Assembly: GCA_963680875.1 (NCBI GenBank)
Contig: OY804580.1
Span: forward strand, 99,291,353 to 99,355,352
Direction of reading: 5' to 3'
Length of the DNA: 64,000 nucleotides
DNA from: Bathymodiolus brooksi
Taxonomy: Eukaryota > Mollusca > Bivalvia > Mytilida > Modiolidae
Part shown: positions 15,301-25,350 of the stretch, in pieces
How the letters are laid out: each line of letters starts with the position of its first letter
Numbering within the stretch: position 1 is the first letter of the stretch
Translations under genes and position numbers: made by a program
Notes under the pieces: generated by a model
Told to the model about the DNA's origin: nothing
The model's input: the letters and a program-made list of their open reading frames with translations, nothing else
Database searches by the model: none

Positions 15301-16389
15301 GTTGGAGTAATATGGCCATTCTTACTTACACGCGTCTACACCCAGTACCCATGTGTTGAAGTAATATGGCCATGCTTACTTACAAGCGTCTACACCCAGT
15401 ACCCATGTGTTGGAGTAATATGGCCATGCTTACTTACACGCGTCTACACCCAGTACCCATGTGTTGGAGTTATATGGCCATGCTTACTTACATGCGTCTA
15501 CACCCAGTACCCATGTGTTGGAGTAATATGGCCATGCTTACTTACACGCGTCTAAGCCCAGTACCCATGTGTTGGAGTAATATGGCCATGCTTACTTACA
15601 CGCGTTTACACCCAGTACCCATGTGTTGAAGTAATATGGCCATGCTTACTTACATGCGTCTACACCCAGTACCCATTTGTTGGAGTAATATGGCCATGCT
15701 TACTTACACGCGTCTACACCCAGTACCCATGTGTTGAAGTAATATGGCCATGCTTACTTACAAGCGTCTACACCCAGTACCCATTTGTTGGAGTAATATG
15801 GCCATGCTTACTTACACGCGTCTACACCCAGTACCCATGTGTTGAAGTAATATGGTCATGCTTACTTACAAGCGTCTACACCCAGTACCCATTTGTTGGA
15901 GTAATATGGCCATGCTTACTTACACGCGTCTACACCCAGTACCCATGTGTTGAAGTAATATGGCCATGCTTACTTACAAGCGTCTACACCCAGTACCCAT
16001 GTGTTGGAGTAATATGGCCATGCTTACTTACACGCGTCTACACCCAGTACCCATGTGTTGGAATTATATGGCCATGCTTACTTACAAGCGTCTACACCCA
16101 GTACCCATGTGTTGGAGTAATATGGCCATGCTTACTTACACGCGTCTACACCCATTACAGATGTGTTTGAGTTATATGGCCATGCTTACTTACAAGCGTT
16201 TACACCCAGTACCCATGTGTTGGAGTAATATGGCCATGCTTACTTACACGCGTCTACACCCAGTACCCATGTGTTGGAGTTATTTGGCCATGCTTACTTA
16301 CATGCGTCTACACCCAGTACCCATGTGTTGGAGTTATATGGCCATGCTTACTTACACGCGTCTACACCCAGTACCCATGTGTTGGAATA

Positions 16390-17500
16390 ATATAGCCATG
16401 CTTACGCACAAGCGTCTACACCCAGCACCCATGTGTTGGAATTATATAGCCATGCTTACTCACAAGCGTCTACACCCAGTACCCATGTGTTGGAATTATA
16501 TGGCCATGCTTATTCACAAGCGTCTACACCCAGTACCCATGTGTTGGAATTATATAGCCATGCATACTCACAAGCGTCTACACCCATCACACATGTGTTG
16601 GAATTATATGGCCATGCTTACTCACAAGCGTCTACACCCAGCACCCATGTGCTTGAATTATATGGCCATGCTTACTCACAAGCGTCTACACCCATTACAG
16701 ATGTGTTGGAATTATATGGCCATGCTTACCCACAAGCGTCTACACCCAGTACCCATGTGTTGGAATTATATGGCCATGCTTACTCACAAGCGTCTACACC
16801 ACACATTACACATTTGTTGGAATTATATGGCCATGCTTACTCACAAGCGTCTACACCCATTACACATGTGTTGGAATTATATTGCCATGCTTACTCACAA
16901 GCGTCTACACCCAGCACCCATATGTTGGAATTATATGGGCATGCTTACTCACAAGCGTCTACACCCATTACACATGTGTTTGAATGCACATTGCCATACA
17001 TACAAGAGTCTGTGCCTATTACACATTTGTTGGGATATATATGACAATATATATTCACAAGCGTCTGTACCCATTACACATGTGTTGGAATGTATATGGC
17101 AATATATACTCACAAGCGTCTGTATCCATTACACACGTGTTGGAATGTATATGGCAATATATACTCACAAGCGTCTGTATCCATTACATAGGTGTTGGAA
17201 TGTATATGGCAATATATACTCACAAGCGTCTGTACCCATTACACAGGTGTTGGAATGTAAATGTCAATACTTACTTACAAGCGTATGCACCATTTACACA
17301 TGTCTTATAATGTATATGGCAAATACGTACTCACAACCTCTGCACCCATTATACATGTGTTGGAATGTATATGACAATACTTACTAACAATCGTCTGTGT
17401 CTACTACATATGTGTAGGAATGTATGTGATAGTACTTACTCACAAGCCGCTGCACTCATTTCACATGTGTTAGAATATGTTTTACCATTACTGCCACAAA
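16390..17500. repeat. degenerate right edge of the satellite array
   Basis: From about 16,390 the monomers become a distinct subtype (ACTCACAAGCG with GGAATTATATGG). From about 17,000 they diverge further and drift to a 55-bp period (CTCACAAGCG recurs at 17109, 17164 and 17219), with substitutions and indels increasing up to 17,490, where the repeat becomes unrecognisable. Rising divergence toward a flank is the usual sign of an array edge that no longer takes part in homogenisation. Confidence 0.85.
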
Positions 17501-18145
17501 CTGGCATGTATATCATCGGACATGCTCTCAGACAATTTGGGTCTGCGGCCAAACCGACGGCTGAAGCGAAATAAATATTACCCATTGACCTATTCAACGT
17601 AGAAAATTGTTATAATAGTATAATTCGGATTATTATCAATAAAGCAACATTTATAATAGAATGGGGTCGAAAAAACTTTTTAACTTTTCTGTTGTCCGAG
17701 GGAACACAGGTTTATAGAAATGTGACATATTTTCTCCGAAACTATCGCGCGCGCTTTGTGTTGGACAAAATCATATTGACAACTCAACATTGACGAGTTT
17801 GACACGCAAAGATCGATACAGAGAACGTGCAGCAATGAGCAATCTAATTAAAACGTTTCATATTTTTTTTTCATTTGCGATACCCTAATGACAGTGTATC
17901 GCCATAGAAACAAATTAAAAAAGATATAGCAAATATCTAATTTCAATTAAATTGAGCTATTAGCAAGTGTTTAAATTGTTGGTTGCTGTTGCTTAACGTC
18001 AGGTGTGCAGTTTTTCAGCTATATTTTTGACGATAATACGCTTAAAAACAATGACGACCAATGGTGCCACAGAGATGGGCCCATTGACTGATTTTTGATT
18101 GCCGCACGTAAAAGGAGAGATGAAGTTTTCTCTTTCAATGGACCA
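17501..18145. other. satellite flank, no gene seen
   Basis: AT-rich single-copy-looking sequence immediately beyond the satellite. No long open frame, known domain or tandem structure was found; one short GCGCGCGC run lies near 17,748. Confidence 0.5.
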
Positions 18146-18147
18146 CA

Positions 18148-18335
18148 AAAAGAGTTTGAAAGTACAAAAGGGGCAATAAGAATCCGTAAATAGAAGAAGG
18201 ACAGACAATACAATGGCCAAAAGAAAAAGAACAAAAGGACAAACAACGATCTACAAAACACAACATAGAAAACTAGAGATTGAAAAACACGAACCCCACT
18301 AAATTGTTCTCCCTTAGAGCTTACTGCAAGTTGTG
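18148..18335 (-). repeat. dispersed repeat family A
   Basis: Copy of a repeat found at least nine times in this window, recognised by a pyrimidine-rich reverse strand reading WPLYCLSFF and the words CAATGGCCAAAAG and GAACCCCACTAAA. Short open frames here are a property of the repeat and are not treated as genes. Confidence 0.75.
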
Positions 18336-18368
18336 TTTTATGTGCAAAGGAGTGTGATATTTTCCTTT

Positions 18369-18562
18369 GCAATCAGTGCCTATCACCACTATAGTCGTGA
18401 GATCGAATCTTTCTCATTTTGAGGTGTACTTGATACAACATTATGCGATGAAATTTGTCAGTGACTTGCGACAGGTCGGTGGCTTTCTCCAGTTTCCTCC
18501 ACCAATAAAACTGACTGCCACGATATAACTTAAGTTTGGTTGAAAGCGGCATTAAACATCAT
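18369..18562 (+). mobile_element. SINE-B copy, tRNA-derived SINE (partial)
   Basis: Starts at CAATCAGTGCCTATCACCAC, keeps a degenerate pol III B box (GTGAGATCGAATC), then the shared body (CTTGCGACAGGTCGGTGG, AAACTGACTGCCACGATATA) and the tail GGCATTAAACATCATAA. The 5' half of the tRNA-like head is missing. Confidence 0.8.
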
Positions 18563-19020
18563 AACTCTAACCCTCACTGAGCTCAGATTCTAAGGAGTGG
18601 TCACAAAGTTTATGGTTGTTCGTTGTATGTTTTTTTTCTAGCACCCTTAGGCAATCATTGAATGACATCACTCCACAGAACATAAAATATTTGTGAAATA
18701 TACCCCCTCTCCCCAATTTATTATTTCATATTTTTATTTAAAAATAAGCTAATATATAACATAACAAAATGGAAACAATACCTTGAACAATTGGGCATTA
18801 TACATTATAACCCCTCCACCATTTAATACCCCCAAAAAATTATTCCCAACATATATAGCACTTAACATTATGACTCCCAAACAATAATATTCGCAAAATT
18901 TTAAATCAGATATTATTACATTCAAAGAATAATACTTCGCAAAATTCAACATTATGCCCTCCAAACAATATTATTCGCATAATCTAACATCAATACTTCG
19001 AAGTTAGAAAAAAAATTAAC
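18563..19020. other. no gene seen; degenerate tandem sequence
   Basis: AT-rich. From about 18,800 it contains decayed relatives of the 30-bp repeat that follows (words such as CAAACAATATTATTCGCA and AACATTATG). No coding signal was found. Confidence 0.4.
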
Positions 19021-19210
19021 ATCTTATACAATGCTTAGCAAAAATTTAGCATCTTATACAATACTTCGCAAAAAATTAACATCTTATACAATGCTTCGCT
19101 AAAAATTAACATCTTATACAATGTTTCGCAAAGATGTAACATCTTATTCAATGCTTCCCAAAAATTTAACATCTTACACAATGCTTCCCAAAAAATTAAC
19201 ATCTTACATT
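19021..19210. repeat. 30-bp tandem repeat, six copies
   Basis: Six units of 30 bp, each starting ATCTTATACAATGCTTCGCA or a close variant, lie at 19021, 19051, 19081, 19111, 19141 and 19171; a truncated seventh starts at 19201. The 10-residue reverse-strand periodicity is a by-product of the unit length. Confidence 0.9.
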
Positions 19211-19515
19211 TTGCCTCAAAATTAATGACACTACCAGTCTGGCCTTGACACAACCTGATTTTATTTGAGGTAAAGCATACGTACCAAATATTGCGAATAA
19301 AGCAATACACACTTTCATTTCGGCTATTAATATTCAATTAAAATAAAATTATAACTAAAGATAAATTCGGGACAGATATATATATATGTCATGAACATTC
19401 ACCACCTGGTTAAGCGATAGTGAATACATATCTATAGGTGGGGTTCAAGAACACGTGGAGAAATCACGCTTTCAGTTATTATTTTGAAATACTACTAAAT
19501 CTAAAAATATACTTA

Positions 19516-19672
19516 AGAAATAATTTATTGAAGGGGTAAGTTTGTTGGAGATTTTAACATGGGTAACATTATCTGCGCAAATATGGGTAACATTATCTGC
19601 GTAAAATTTGCGCAGATAATGCTACCCATGTTAAAATCTCCAACAAACTTACCCCTTCCATAACTTATTTCT
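19516..19672. mobile_element. large inverted repeat, MITE-like hairpin
   Basis: Arms 19516-19582 and 19606-19672 are inverted copies (about 67 bp each, with about three mismatches) around a short loop. The left arm contains GGGTAAGTTTGTTGGAGATT and GGGTAACATTATCTGCGCAA; the latter is also directly repeated at the loop. Partial further copies of the right arm follow at 19722-19760 and 19765-19812. No transposase is present, so a non-autonomous hairpin element is the best reading. Confidence 0.7.
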
Positions 19673-19808
19673 ATTCTAATAGGACATATACGGTAAATTT
19701 TTAATCCACATTCCTTTATAGTGTACCCATATTAAAATCTCCAACAAACTTACCCAGGCTTCCCATATTAAAATCTCCAACAAACTTACCCCTTCCATAA
19801 ATTATTTC

Positions 19809-19948
19809 TATGGCGTGCTGTTTTGGCTTTGTAAACAATAGGGTATAATAGAACAGCCAAATACGTCATGATCATTAGCGCGTGTAAGTCATAATAAATC
19901 GGGGATGTTTATACCCTTTTGTTTACAAAGCCAAAACAGCACGTCATA
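19809..19948. mobile_element. 140-bp MITE-like element with 39-bp terminal inverted repeats
   Basis: Arms 19809-19847 and 19910-19948 are near-perfect inverted repeats built on CGTGCTGTTTTGGCTTTGTA, separated by 62 bp of unrelated sequence. It carries no open frame. It abuts the preceding hairpin's satellite copies, which suggests nested insertion. Confidence 0.7.
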
Positions 19949-20469
19949 TTAGATTTAGGGATTTCCCTGGAAACGAACACATATTTACATTATGCTTAAT
20001 ATTAATTAGAGCTAGTATTTCACTTTGCTTTAAAATAAAAAAAATTGCTAATGTAATAACATTAATAAACAAAAATAATGTTGTTTTTTATGAATTTCCA
20101 TTTTTGAACTTCGCTTTTATTAGCTTCAGCCTCTTTATTTGTTTAATATTTCATTCGGCTATAATATTTTCCCGCATTTTTTGTTTTTGTTTTTGTTTTT
20201 TATTTGGGGTGTAATATATAAATCATTAATGTCCTTTGTTTTGCTATTTTGACAACTTTTCTATGTCAGATTGGACAAAATGAAACATATATATGTGACA
20301 CGTAGCTGTAGAAATGATTTAGAATTTTCGAAACCAAAGTTCTAACCAAGGGTTACAATCCAAAGTTCTAATTAAGGATATCTATCAATAATATGTCACC
20401 AAGGCTGTAGAGGTGTTAGATAATATTTTCTCTGCATGTTGTTTTGGATAAGACCAACCTTTAGAAACA
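19949..20469. other. no gene seen
   Basis: AT-rich sequence with homopolymer runs. Nothing beyond simple low-complexity tracts was recognised. Confidence 0.4.
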
Positions 20470-20700
20470 TAGATACGTCGTGGCCGTAATTGTTTGGTAG
20501 TGCAACCAGTGCCTATCACCACTGATGTTGTGAGTTCGAATCTCGGTCAGGGCGAGGTGTACAACATTGTGTTATAAAATTTGTGAGTGACTTGCGACAG
20601 GTCGGTGGTTTTCTCTGGGTCCTCCGGTTTCCTCCACCAATAAAACTGACCACCACGATATAATTGAAATATTGTTGAAAGTGGCGTTAATCACCATCAA
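20470..20700 (+). mobile_element. SINE-B copy, tRNA-derived SINE
   Basis: Near full length. A tRNA-like head has an A-box-like TGGCCGTAATTGTTTGGTAG and a B box GTGAGTTCGAATCTCGG. The common body follows (ACTTGCGACAGGTCGGTGGT, CTCCACCAATAAAACTGACC) and it ends in GAAAGTGGCGTTAATCACCA. It is useful as the orientation reference for the other copies. Confidence 0.85.
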
Positions 20701-20969
20701 ACAATCATATCTCTCTCCAATGTTCTTAATGTAAGTTCGCTAACATGGTGAAACTCCTTTAAATAAGTACTGCCGCAGTACATGATAAATTCGTGTTCTA
20801 TCTATATGACCTTTTACATGAACTAATGACCTTGTACCACAAAATATGGTCATAAGATATCTTGCATATCGAACAAATTCTATTGTTCCTGATAACCATA
20901 GAAATTATACGACGATATATTCGATTATAGTACGACTCATTGATTGGTTGGTGCTTAACGTCACGTGAG

Positions 20970-21085
20970 CAATATGAAAAGTTTGAAGATACACAGAAAA
21001 ATATAGATTGAGCAACACGAACCCTAACTAAAATGCGGGGATAAACTCATGTGCTCCGGAACGGTAGACAGTTCCTGCTTCATAA
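20970..21085 (-). repeat. dispersed repeat family A, internally deleted
   Basis: Contains AAAGTTTGAAGATAC followed directly by GAGCAACACGAACCC and GCTCCGGAACGGTAGACAG. The middle of the family consensus (the GGACAGACAACACAATGGCC section) is missing. Confidence 0.65.
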
Positions 21086-21566
21086 CTACAGTCAATAGTG
21101 ACATCATTTTTGGTGCTGGATATTGGAGAACATAACCGATCTGCTGCAAGTCACTGACAGACTGTAGCACAAGGGAACGACCAGTTTATTTTTAGGGGGT
21201 GTGTTTTTGTTCTGAAAAAAAATATTGTCGCTAAACTTTATGAAAAAATAAATAAATTGGCACGAAAGATGCAAAAAATTAATATTCCAACCACGGATCT
21301 TTGTACATAGTCTATATTGCATGATACCAAATCTCGGGATACCTAACGTGACTTTGCGAGATCACGCTATTCTTGGCATGCCACAATAATGCCGAATGGC
21401 TATTTACCTAACCTCTACATTAAATAAAATACAATGTGAGAAAGTTCACTATTTACTTACATAGATAACTAACATTGAATTATTTATTGCAGACTATTTG
21501 ATTGAGGTACAATGTTTATCCAATTTCTGTGTGTGGAATTTAATTCCTGAATAGAATATTTCACTG

Positions 21567-22590
21567 TTATGACCGAGGTACAAAATTGTACCCCAACTCA
21601 GTATGTGGAAGTATACAATTCATAAAAAAATGGTTACTGAAGCTCAGTATCCCCTGCTTTAAAGCTTCCAAAGAGGTACTATCCACCAATGGGTGTGGAA
21701 TGCTGTTCCATATCCTGACATTGTCTGGGAAGAAGGAATGCCTATAGGTTGATGTTCTGGAATATGGGACAAGGAATCGTGATATGTGACCTCTAGCTAC
21801 GGATGATGTAGTATGCAGCTCAAGCGGTGGTATTGCCACAAGGTCATTTACTATTCTGTACATCATTACAGCTTTACGTCTTGTTCGTCTCTCGGCTAAT
21901 GGTCGCCTCTGTAAGAGTATTTAACATAGTTGTTACGCTAGTAATTTGTCGATAATCATTACAAACCGGGCTGATCGTCTTTTGTACACTTTCTAATTTC
22001 TGGATATTGACGTTGGTAAATGGGTCCCAAACGGTGCATGTATACTCAAGCCATGGCCTTATTACTGTTATGTAGCCTACATTCTTTGTTCTTTGTGGAC
22101 AGTATTACATGTTTCTTTGAATAAAGGCCCTGGTCGAGTTGGCCTTTTTGGTTTTGTTTTCAACGTGCGTGTTCCAGTTGATGGCTTTGTGGATTGTTAC
22201 AACTAAATATTTAGCCGAGTCTAATATTTTAATTTATACCTATGTCTGTCATAACTTGTGGGATATGGCTTACGCTTGTTGGTAACACGTAGAAGCTGGT
22301 ATTTACTTGGATGGAACTCTTTAGCCAGTCAGATTCCCATCTGAGCAAGTTTTTCATATATTCCTGTAGTAGTTTCGAGTCTGCTTCATTTTAGATCTTT
22401 CTGTACAATACACAGTCATCGGCAAATAGACGAACAGGGTTTCAAAATGTTTGGAAACACTACTGCAAATTATATACTTCGAAATTTTACATGTACGACA
22501 GTCATGAAACTGTGCGATAGTTGGAGACACGTGATTTATCTCCTTTCTTGAAGATTGGCTTCTTTCCAATCTGGTGGGTTAGTGCCTTGA
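21567..22590 (-). pseudogene. decayed non-LTR retrotransposon, C-terminal reverse transcriptase part
   Basis: On the minus strand the longest open piece (21567-21866, 99 codons) reads like the C-terminal region of CR1/jockey-type LINE ORF2 proteins, with RMYRIVNDL-like and FFPDNVRIWNSIPHPLV motifs. Going upstream, the reverse complement keeps readable pieces in shifting frames: TVWDPFTNVNIQKLESVQK near 22,000 and the catalytic word VRLFADDCVLYRKI near 22,390-22,440, which is the reverse transcriptase F-A-D-D motif. Frames are broken by stops and shifts, and endonuclease and early fingers motifs are absent. It is a dead, 5'-truncated copy. Confidence 0.8.
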
Positions 22591-23100
22591 TTGATGGATG
22601 CTGGGATAAATGTTGTGATAAACAACTCATAAAGGACACCACTAAATGCAATAAAACAAACAACACAAGAAAGATATAAATAATGTGATGGGGGAAATAT
22701 TTTGTTCAATATTGTTCTGATGGTTAAAGAAAACGTTAATATTTATCCATGCGTCACCCCAAATCTATGTTACGGTTAATTTGTTTGCTTACGAAATGTT
22801 GTGGCGAGTTATATACGTACTAGCGAGTACTTGATGACCCCTTGTATCCAAAAAAAATAATCTTATTTTTGCCTTCGTGTGCGAAAAATTATGATCTAGG
22901 TAAAACGGCGATTCCTTCCTTAAACGTTTAATAGTTGGTCCCTAAAATTGTACCCATCACACGTCGCTTCTGACTGGAATTGAAATCACAACTTTTGAGG
23001 TGATATGCATTTGATCATAGCTCGAATGATTACTGCGCCCTCTATCGAAAATCGTCTCGTAATGTAACGACAGTATTGAGTCAAAATATAACGACTGGAT
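22591..23100. other. no gene seen
   Basis: AT-rich with short open frames only; nothing recognised. Confidence 0.4.
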
Positions 23101-23123
23101 TATTCGGGTTAATACGATGATAG

Positions 23124-23198
23124 CTACCAGAGTTATCGTTCCTTTGTCTCACATGACATCACATCTGAAGTGAGAGTAAGGAACGATAACTCTGGTAG
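23124..23198. repeat. perfect 21-bp inverted repeat
   Basis: CTACCAGAGTTATCGTTCCTT at 23124-23144 is matched exactly in inverse at 23178-23198, with a 33-bp loop. Related words (ATCGTTCTTTG near 30,128 and GCGATAACTC near 30,480) suggest a small dispersed palindromic element. Confidence 0.75.
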
Positions 23199-23419
23199 AG
23201 ATGGGACTACCATAGGAAGATGTACATTTGTACGTCCAATTACCATACGATTACGACCACAACGACCCTTATCAAAACAATAAGCATTGACCCAGATAAC
23301 GACTATATTGATATGAAATAAAATGTTTCATATTTCGATACCGTGTATTTTAAACCTTTATATATGCGATATCACGTTTAAATGGTTAATAGTGAGGTTA
23401 AAAATGTCATCCACATATT

Positions 23420-24395
23420 CAATTCAATTCAAAGCTTTATTTAGAGTCGATATAAATCATACATATAACACAAGCTCTAATGAGCTTTTAAAATCGACTA
23501 TTGTATATTACAACACATACAATCATGCATACAAACATATTAAATAAAAACATACATCAATTTATGCAATTCAATATAGACACAAGTTACAGAAGCAGAT
23601 ATCAACTGAACAAAAGCAAGCTAAAAATAAGAGGATCATACATTTAAGCAACAACAAAAAATAATAAAATAATAAAAATATTTAAAAGCATGAAAACTTA
23701 GAAATGCACTGCACTGGCATGAGCTGCCGTTCCATGTGTGGATTATATTTTGAAAGTGTTCTAATGATGTTTCTTGTCTGAAGTGATTCGGCAGTTCATT
23801 CCAGATTTGTACAGCATTATACCGAAAAGAATTTAAACCATACCTTGTTGTGCGTACTCTGGGTAAAACTGTTTTATCTTGGTGCCTAAAATTATATTTT
23901 TAATCTTTAATTGAAATTAAATCATGAAGATAGCTTGGACTTTGTTTATGGATAATTTTGAATCTTTCAACTGCAATAGTTCTTAATCTTCGTATTTGAA
24001 TTTAGATTTTATTAGTAAATTTTCATAAGTATTTTCATAGTCTTTATAAATGAAACGGAGAGCTCTTTCCTGGATTTTTTAAATTTTTTTAGTATTTTTT
24101 TCGCCGCAAAAGTGCCATGTTACCGGACAGTAATTAAAGTTTGAAAGAATAAAGGAGTAGTAAATGGTAAGGCGTCCTAATATGTTTAAATATTTACCTA
24201 TTCGTTTAAGGATATTTAATTGTTGGGATGCTTTTTTTTTTTTTTTTTTTACAAATTTGACATATATTTATCAAAATTTAGATGGGAATCAACGGTTATG
24301 CCTAAAGGTTTAACATTTTCTTCACATATAATTTTATTTCCTTTTAAATCAAAAGATTAAATTGTGTCTAATTGTTTTAGGACCAATGGCAATAG
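23420..24395 (-). pseudogene. decayed LINE ORF2 C-terminal fragment with 3' tail
   Basis: Reverse-complement reading from about 24,390 down to 23,700 gives consecutive reverse transcriptase C-terminal blocks: KFHAIAIGPKTIRHN, KPLGITVDSHLNFDKYM, ASQQLNILKRIGKYLN, YYSFILSNFNYCPVTWHFCG, QERALRFIYKDYENTYENLL, IHKQSPSYLHDLISIKD and RYGLNSFRYNAVQIWNELPN. An in-frame stop follows ISIKD and a poly-T/A run near 24,230-24,250 interrupts the frame. The stretch 23,420-23,700 would be its 3' UTR. The polymerase core is absent. The order and spacing of blocks fit CR1/jockey-superfamily elements common in bivalves. Confidence 0.8.
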
Positions 24396-24399
24396 CGTG

Positions 24400-24920
24400 A
24401 AATTTATCCATATCTTAGTGTCAGAATGAAAAATCATAAAAACAGAGCAAGCTCATTCTAACACATAGATACATGACTTTCTTGATACAAAATGTAAGCA
24501 AAAATGATAAGCAAAATTTAAATCGGTCACAAAGCAGAAAAAATCGTGACAGATTCCTGGGTAAAACGTTGATTTTCTTACCAGATCCGGAAGAAAAATG
24601 TTTATTGAAAATGGTGTGTCAACACGAAGTTTCTAAAATACGAAAACGAAATTGACCCAAGCGCGGATATTGAAATTGTCAAGGCATACCTTTCTACCAC
24701 ATTTTAATATTTAAATTTTGTTTTTGCTATCCTGTTTCGGCCCTTTAATTTACTTTCTTCCAACTTTAGACATTTACATTATTTGTCTTTGTACTCTTTT
24801 GAATATAATCGTACCTAATAAAGGTTATTTCAGAAACACTAAATTAGCATATTTACGATTTTATTGCAGATAACTTATTTAAATTTTGGAATACGCAAAA
24901 CCTCTTGCGAACCTCTGTAT
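24400..24920. other. upstream region of the CARD-like first exon
   Basis: AT-rich sequence without a recognised domain. A 60-codon open frame at 24473-24655 has no family resemblance. The TATA-like element and first exon lie immediately downstream, so promoter elements may be here, but none can be defined by eye. Confidence 0.35.
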
Positions 24921-24926
24921 GTAATG

Positions 24927-24935
24927 TATATATAA
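24927..24935 (+). promoter_or_regulatory. candidate TATA box of the CARD-Ig gene
   Basis: TATATATAA ends 55 bp before the ATG at 24991, a spacing that would leave a short 5' UTR of roughly 25-30 nt. AT-rich background makes chance occurrence easy. Confidence 0.35.
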
Positions 24936-24990
24936 TGTGTTGCCAATATAAACACCAACTATTCTCTACTGTGTATAATTAAAAACAACA

Positions 24991-25249
24991 ATGGGGAAGA
25001 TACTGGACGTATTTAATGATAATAGAGACGTGATAATCAGCAGATTATCAGAAAACCTCCCTAAGATTGTCAATTTGCTACAAGAAAAGGGAGTTTATAA
25101 AGAAAAGGAGAAACATGACCTCCTGGAAGAAAACTTTTATCTTGTAGTTAAAAACTTGTTTTCCCATGTGGACGCTGGGGGATACTATGCTGAATTCGTT
25201 GAAGCTCTGACAGAAGCGAGGGAAAAAGTTGTAGCAGATTTAGTTAAAG
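24991..25249 (+). CDS. CARD-like first coding exon of a CARD / Ig / coiled-coil gene
   Basis: The ATG at 24991 opens an 86-codon exon ending at AAAG|GTAAGT (donor 25250-25255, near-ideal), in phase 1. The peptide reads as a six-helix death-fold, best as a CARD: FNDNRDVIISRL (helix 1), IVNLLQEKGVYKEKEKHDLL (helices 2-3) and YYAEFVEALTEAREKVVADL (helices 5-6), which resembles the family's FxxALRExGQExLAxxL ending. CARDs make homotypic contacts in innate immune and apoptotic signalling. No signal peptide is seen, so the product should be cytosolic. The phase matches the Ig exons that follow 6.7 kb downstream. A death or death-effector domain is an alternative. The exon boundaries are well supported; the joining to the Ig exons is inferred from phase, strand and order. 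Confidence 0.68.
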
Positions 25250-25263
25250 GTAAGTTGATTTTT

Positions 25264-25350
25264 ATGTGTATGTGTTTTGTAGATCGTTGTTTGTTCTTCT
25301 TCGATATACAGATTCTGATTACCCCTTTGGTATCTTCAAACTCTTCATAA
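25264..25350 (+). repeat. dispersed repeat family A fragment
   Basis: TTGTAGATCGTTGTTTGTTC through CCCCTTTGGTATCTTCAAAC lies just inside the first intron, 14 bp after the splice donor. Confidence 0.7.

Larger units (their letters stand above)
1..17500. repeat. 54-bp satellite array with higher-order structure
   Basis: About 315 head-to-tail copies of a 54-bp monomer (example 1383-1436, starting ATGGCCATGCTTACTTACAA) fill the first 17.5 kb and run off the left edge of the window. Variants differ at a few fixed sites: ACAAGCG or ACACGCG (the latter makes ACGCGT), CTACACC or CTAAGCC, CATGTG or CATTTG, TTGGAG or TTGAAG, and GTAAT, GTTAT or ATTAT. The unit length is divisible by three, so long open frames arise by default; the TTGAAG variant puts a TGA in the main frame. 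Blocks of variants recur in the same order, giving higher-order repeats. No unique spacers occur, so this is not CRISPR. A centromeric, heterochromatic or mobile-element-linked satellite is possible; the sequence alone does not decide. Confidence 0.97.

Noticed and set aside
87..17387. Long open frames through the 54-bp satellite as repetitive proteins
   Set aside because: They follow automatically from a unit length divisible by three, start at the same ATG in every monomer, are open in more than one phase and are ended by a common monomer variant. No promoter, splice or signal sequence accompanies them.
1..17500. CRISPR array
   Set aside because: The whole 54-bp unit is repeated with no unique spacers, in a eukaryotic context.
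17999..18372. Hydrophobic reverse-strand open frames (WPLYCLSFF type) as membrane proteins
   Set aside because: The same reading occurs in every family A copy (27.5, 31.0, 40.0 kb), so it is a repeat artefact of pyrimidine-rich sequence.
24473..24655. 60-codon basic open frame upstream of the CARD exon
   Set aside because: No domain, no splice link in phase with the CARD exon and it lies upstream of the TATA-like element.
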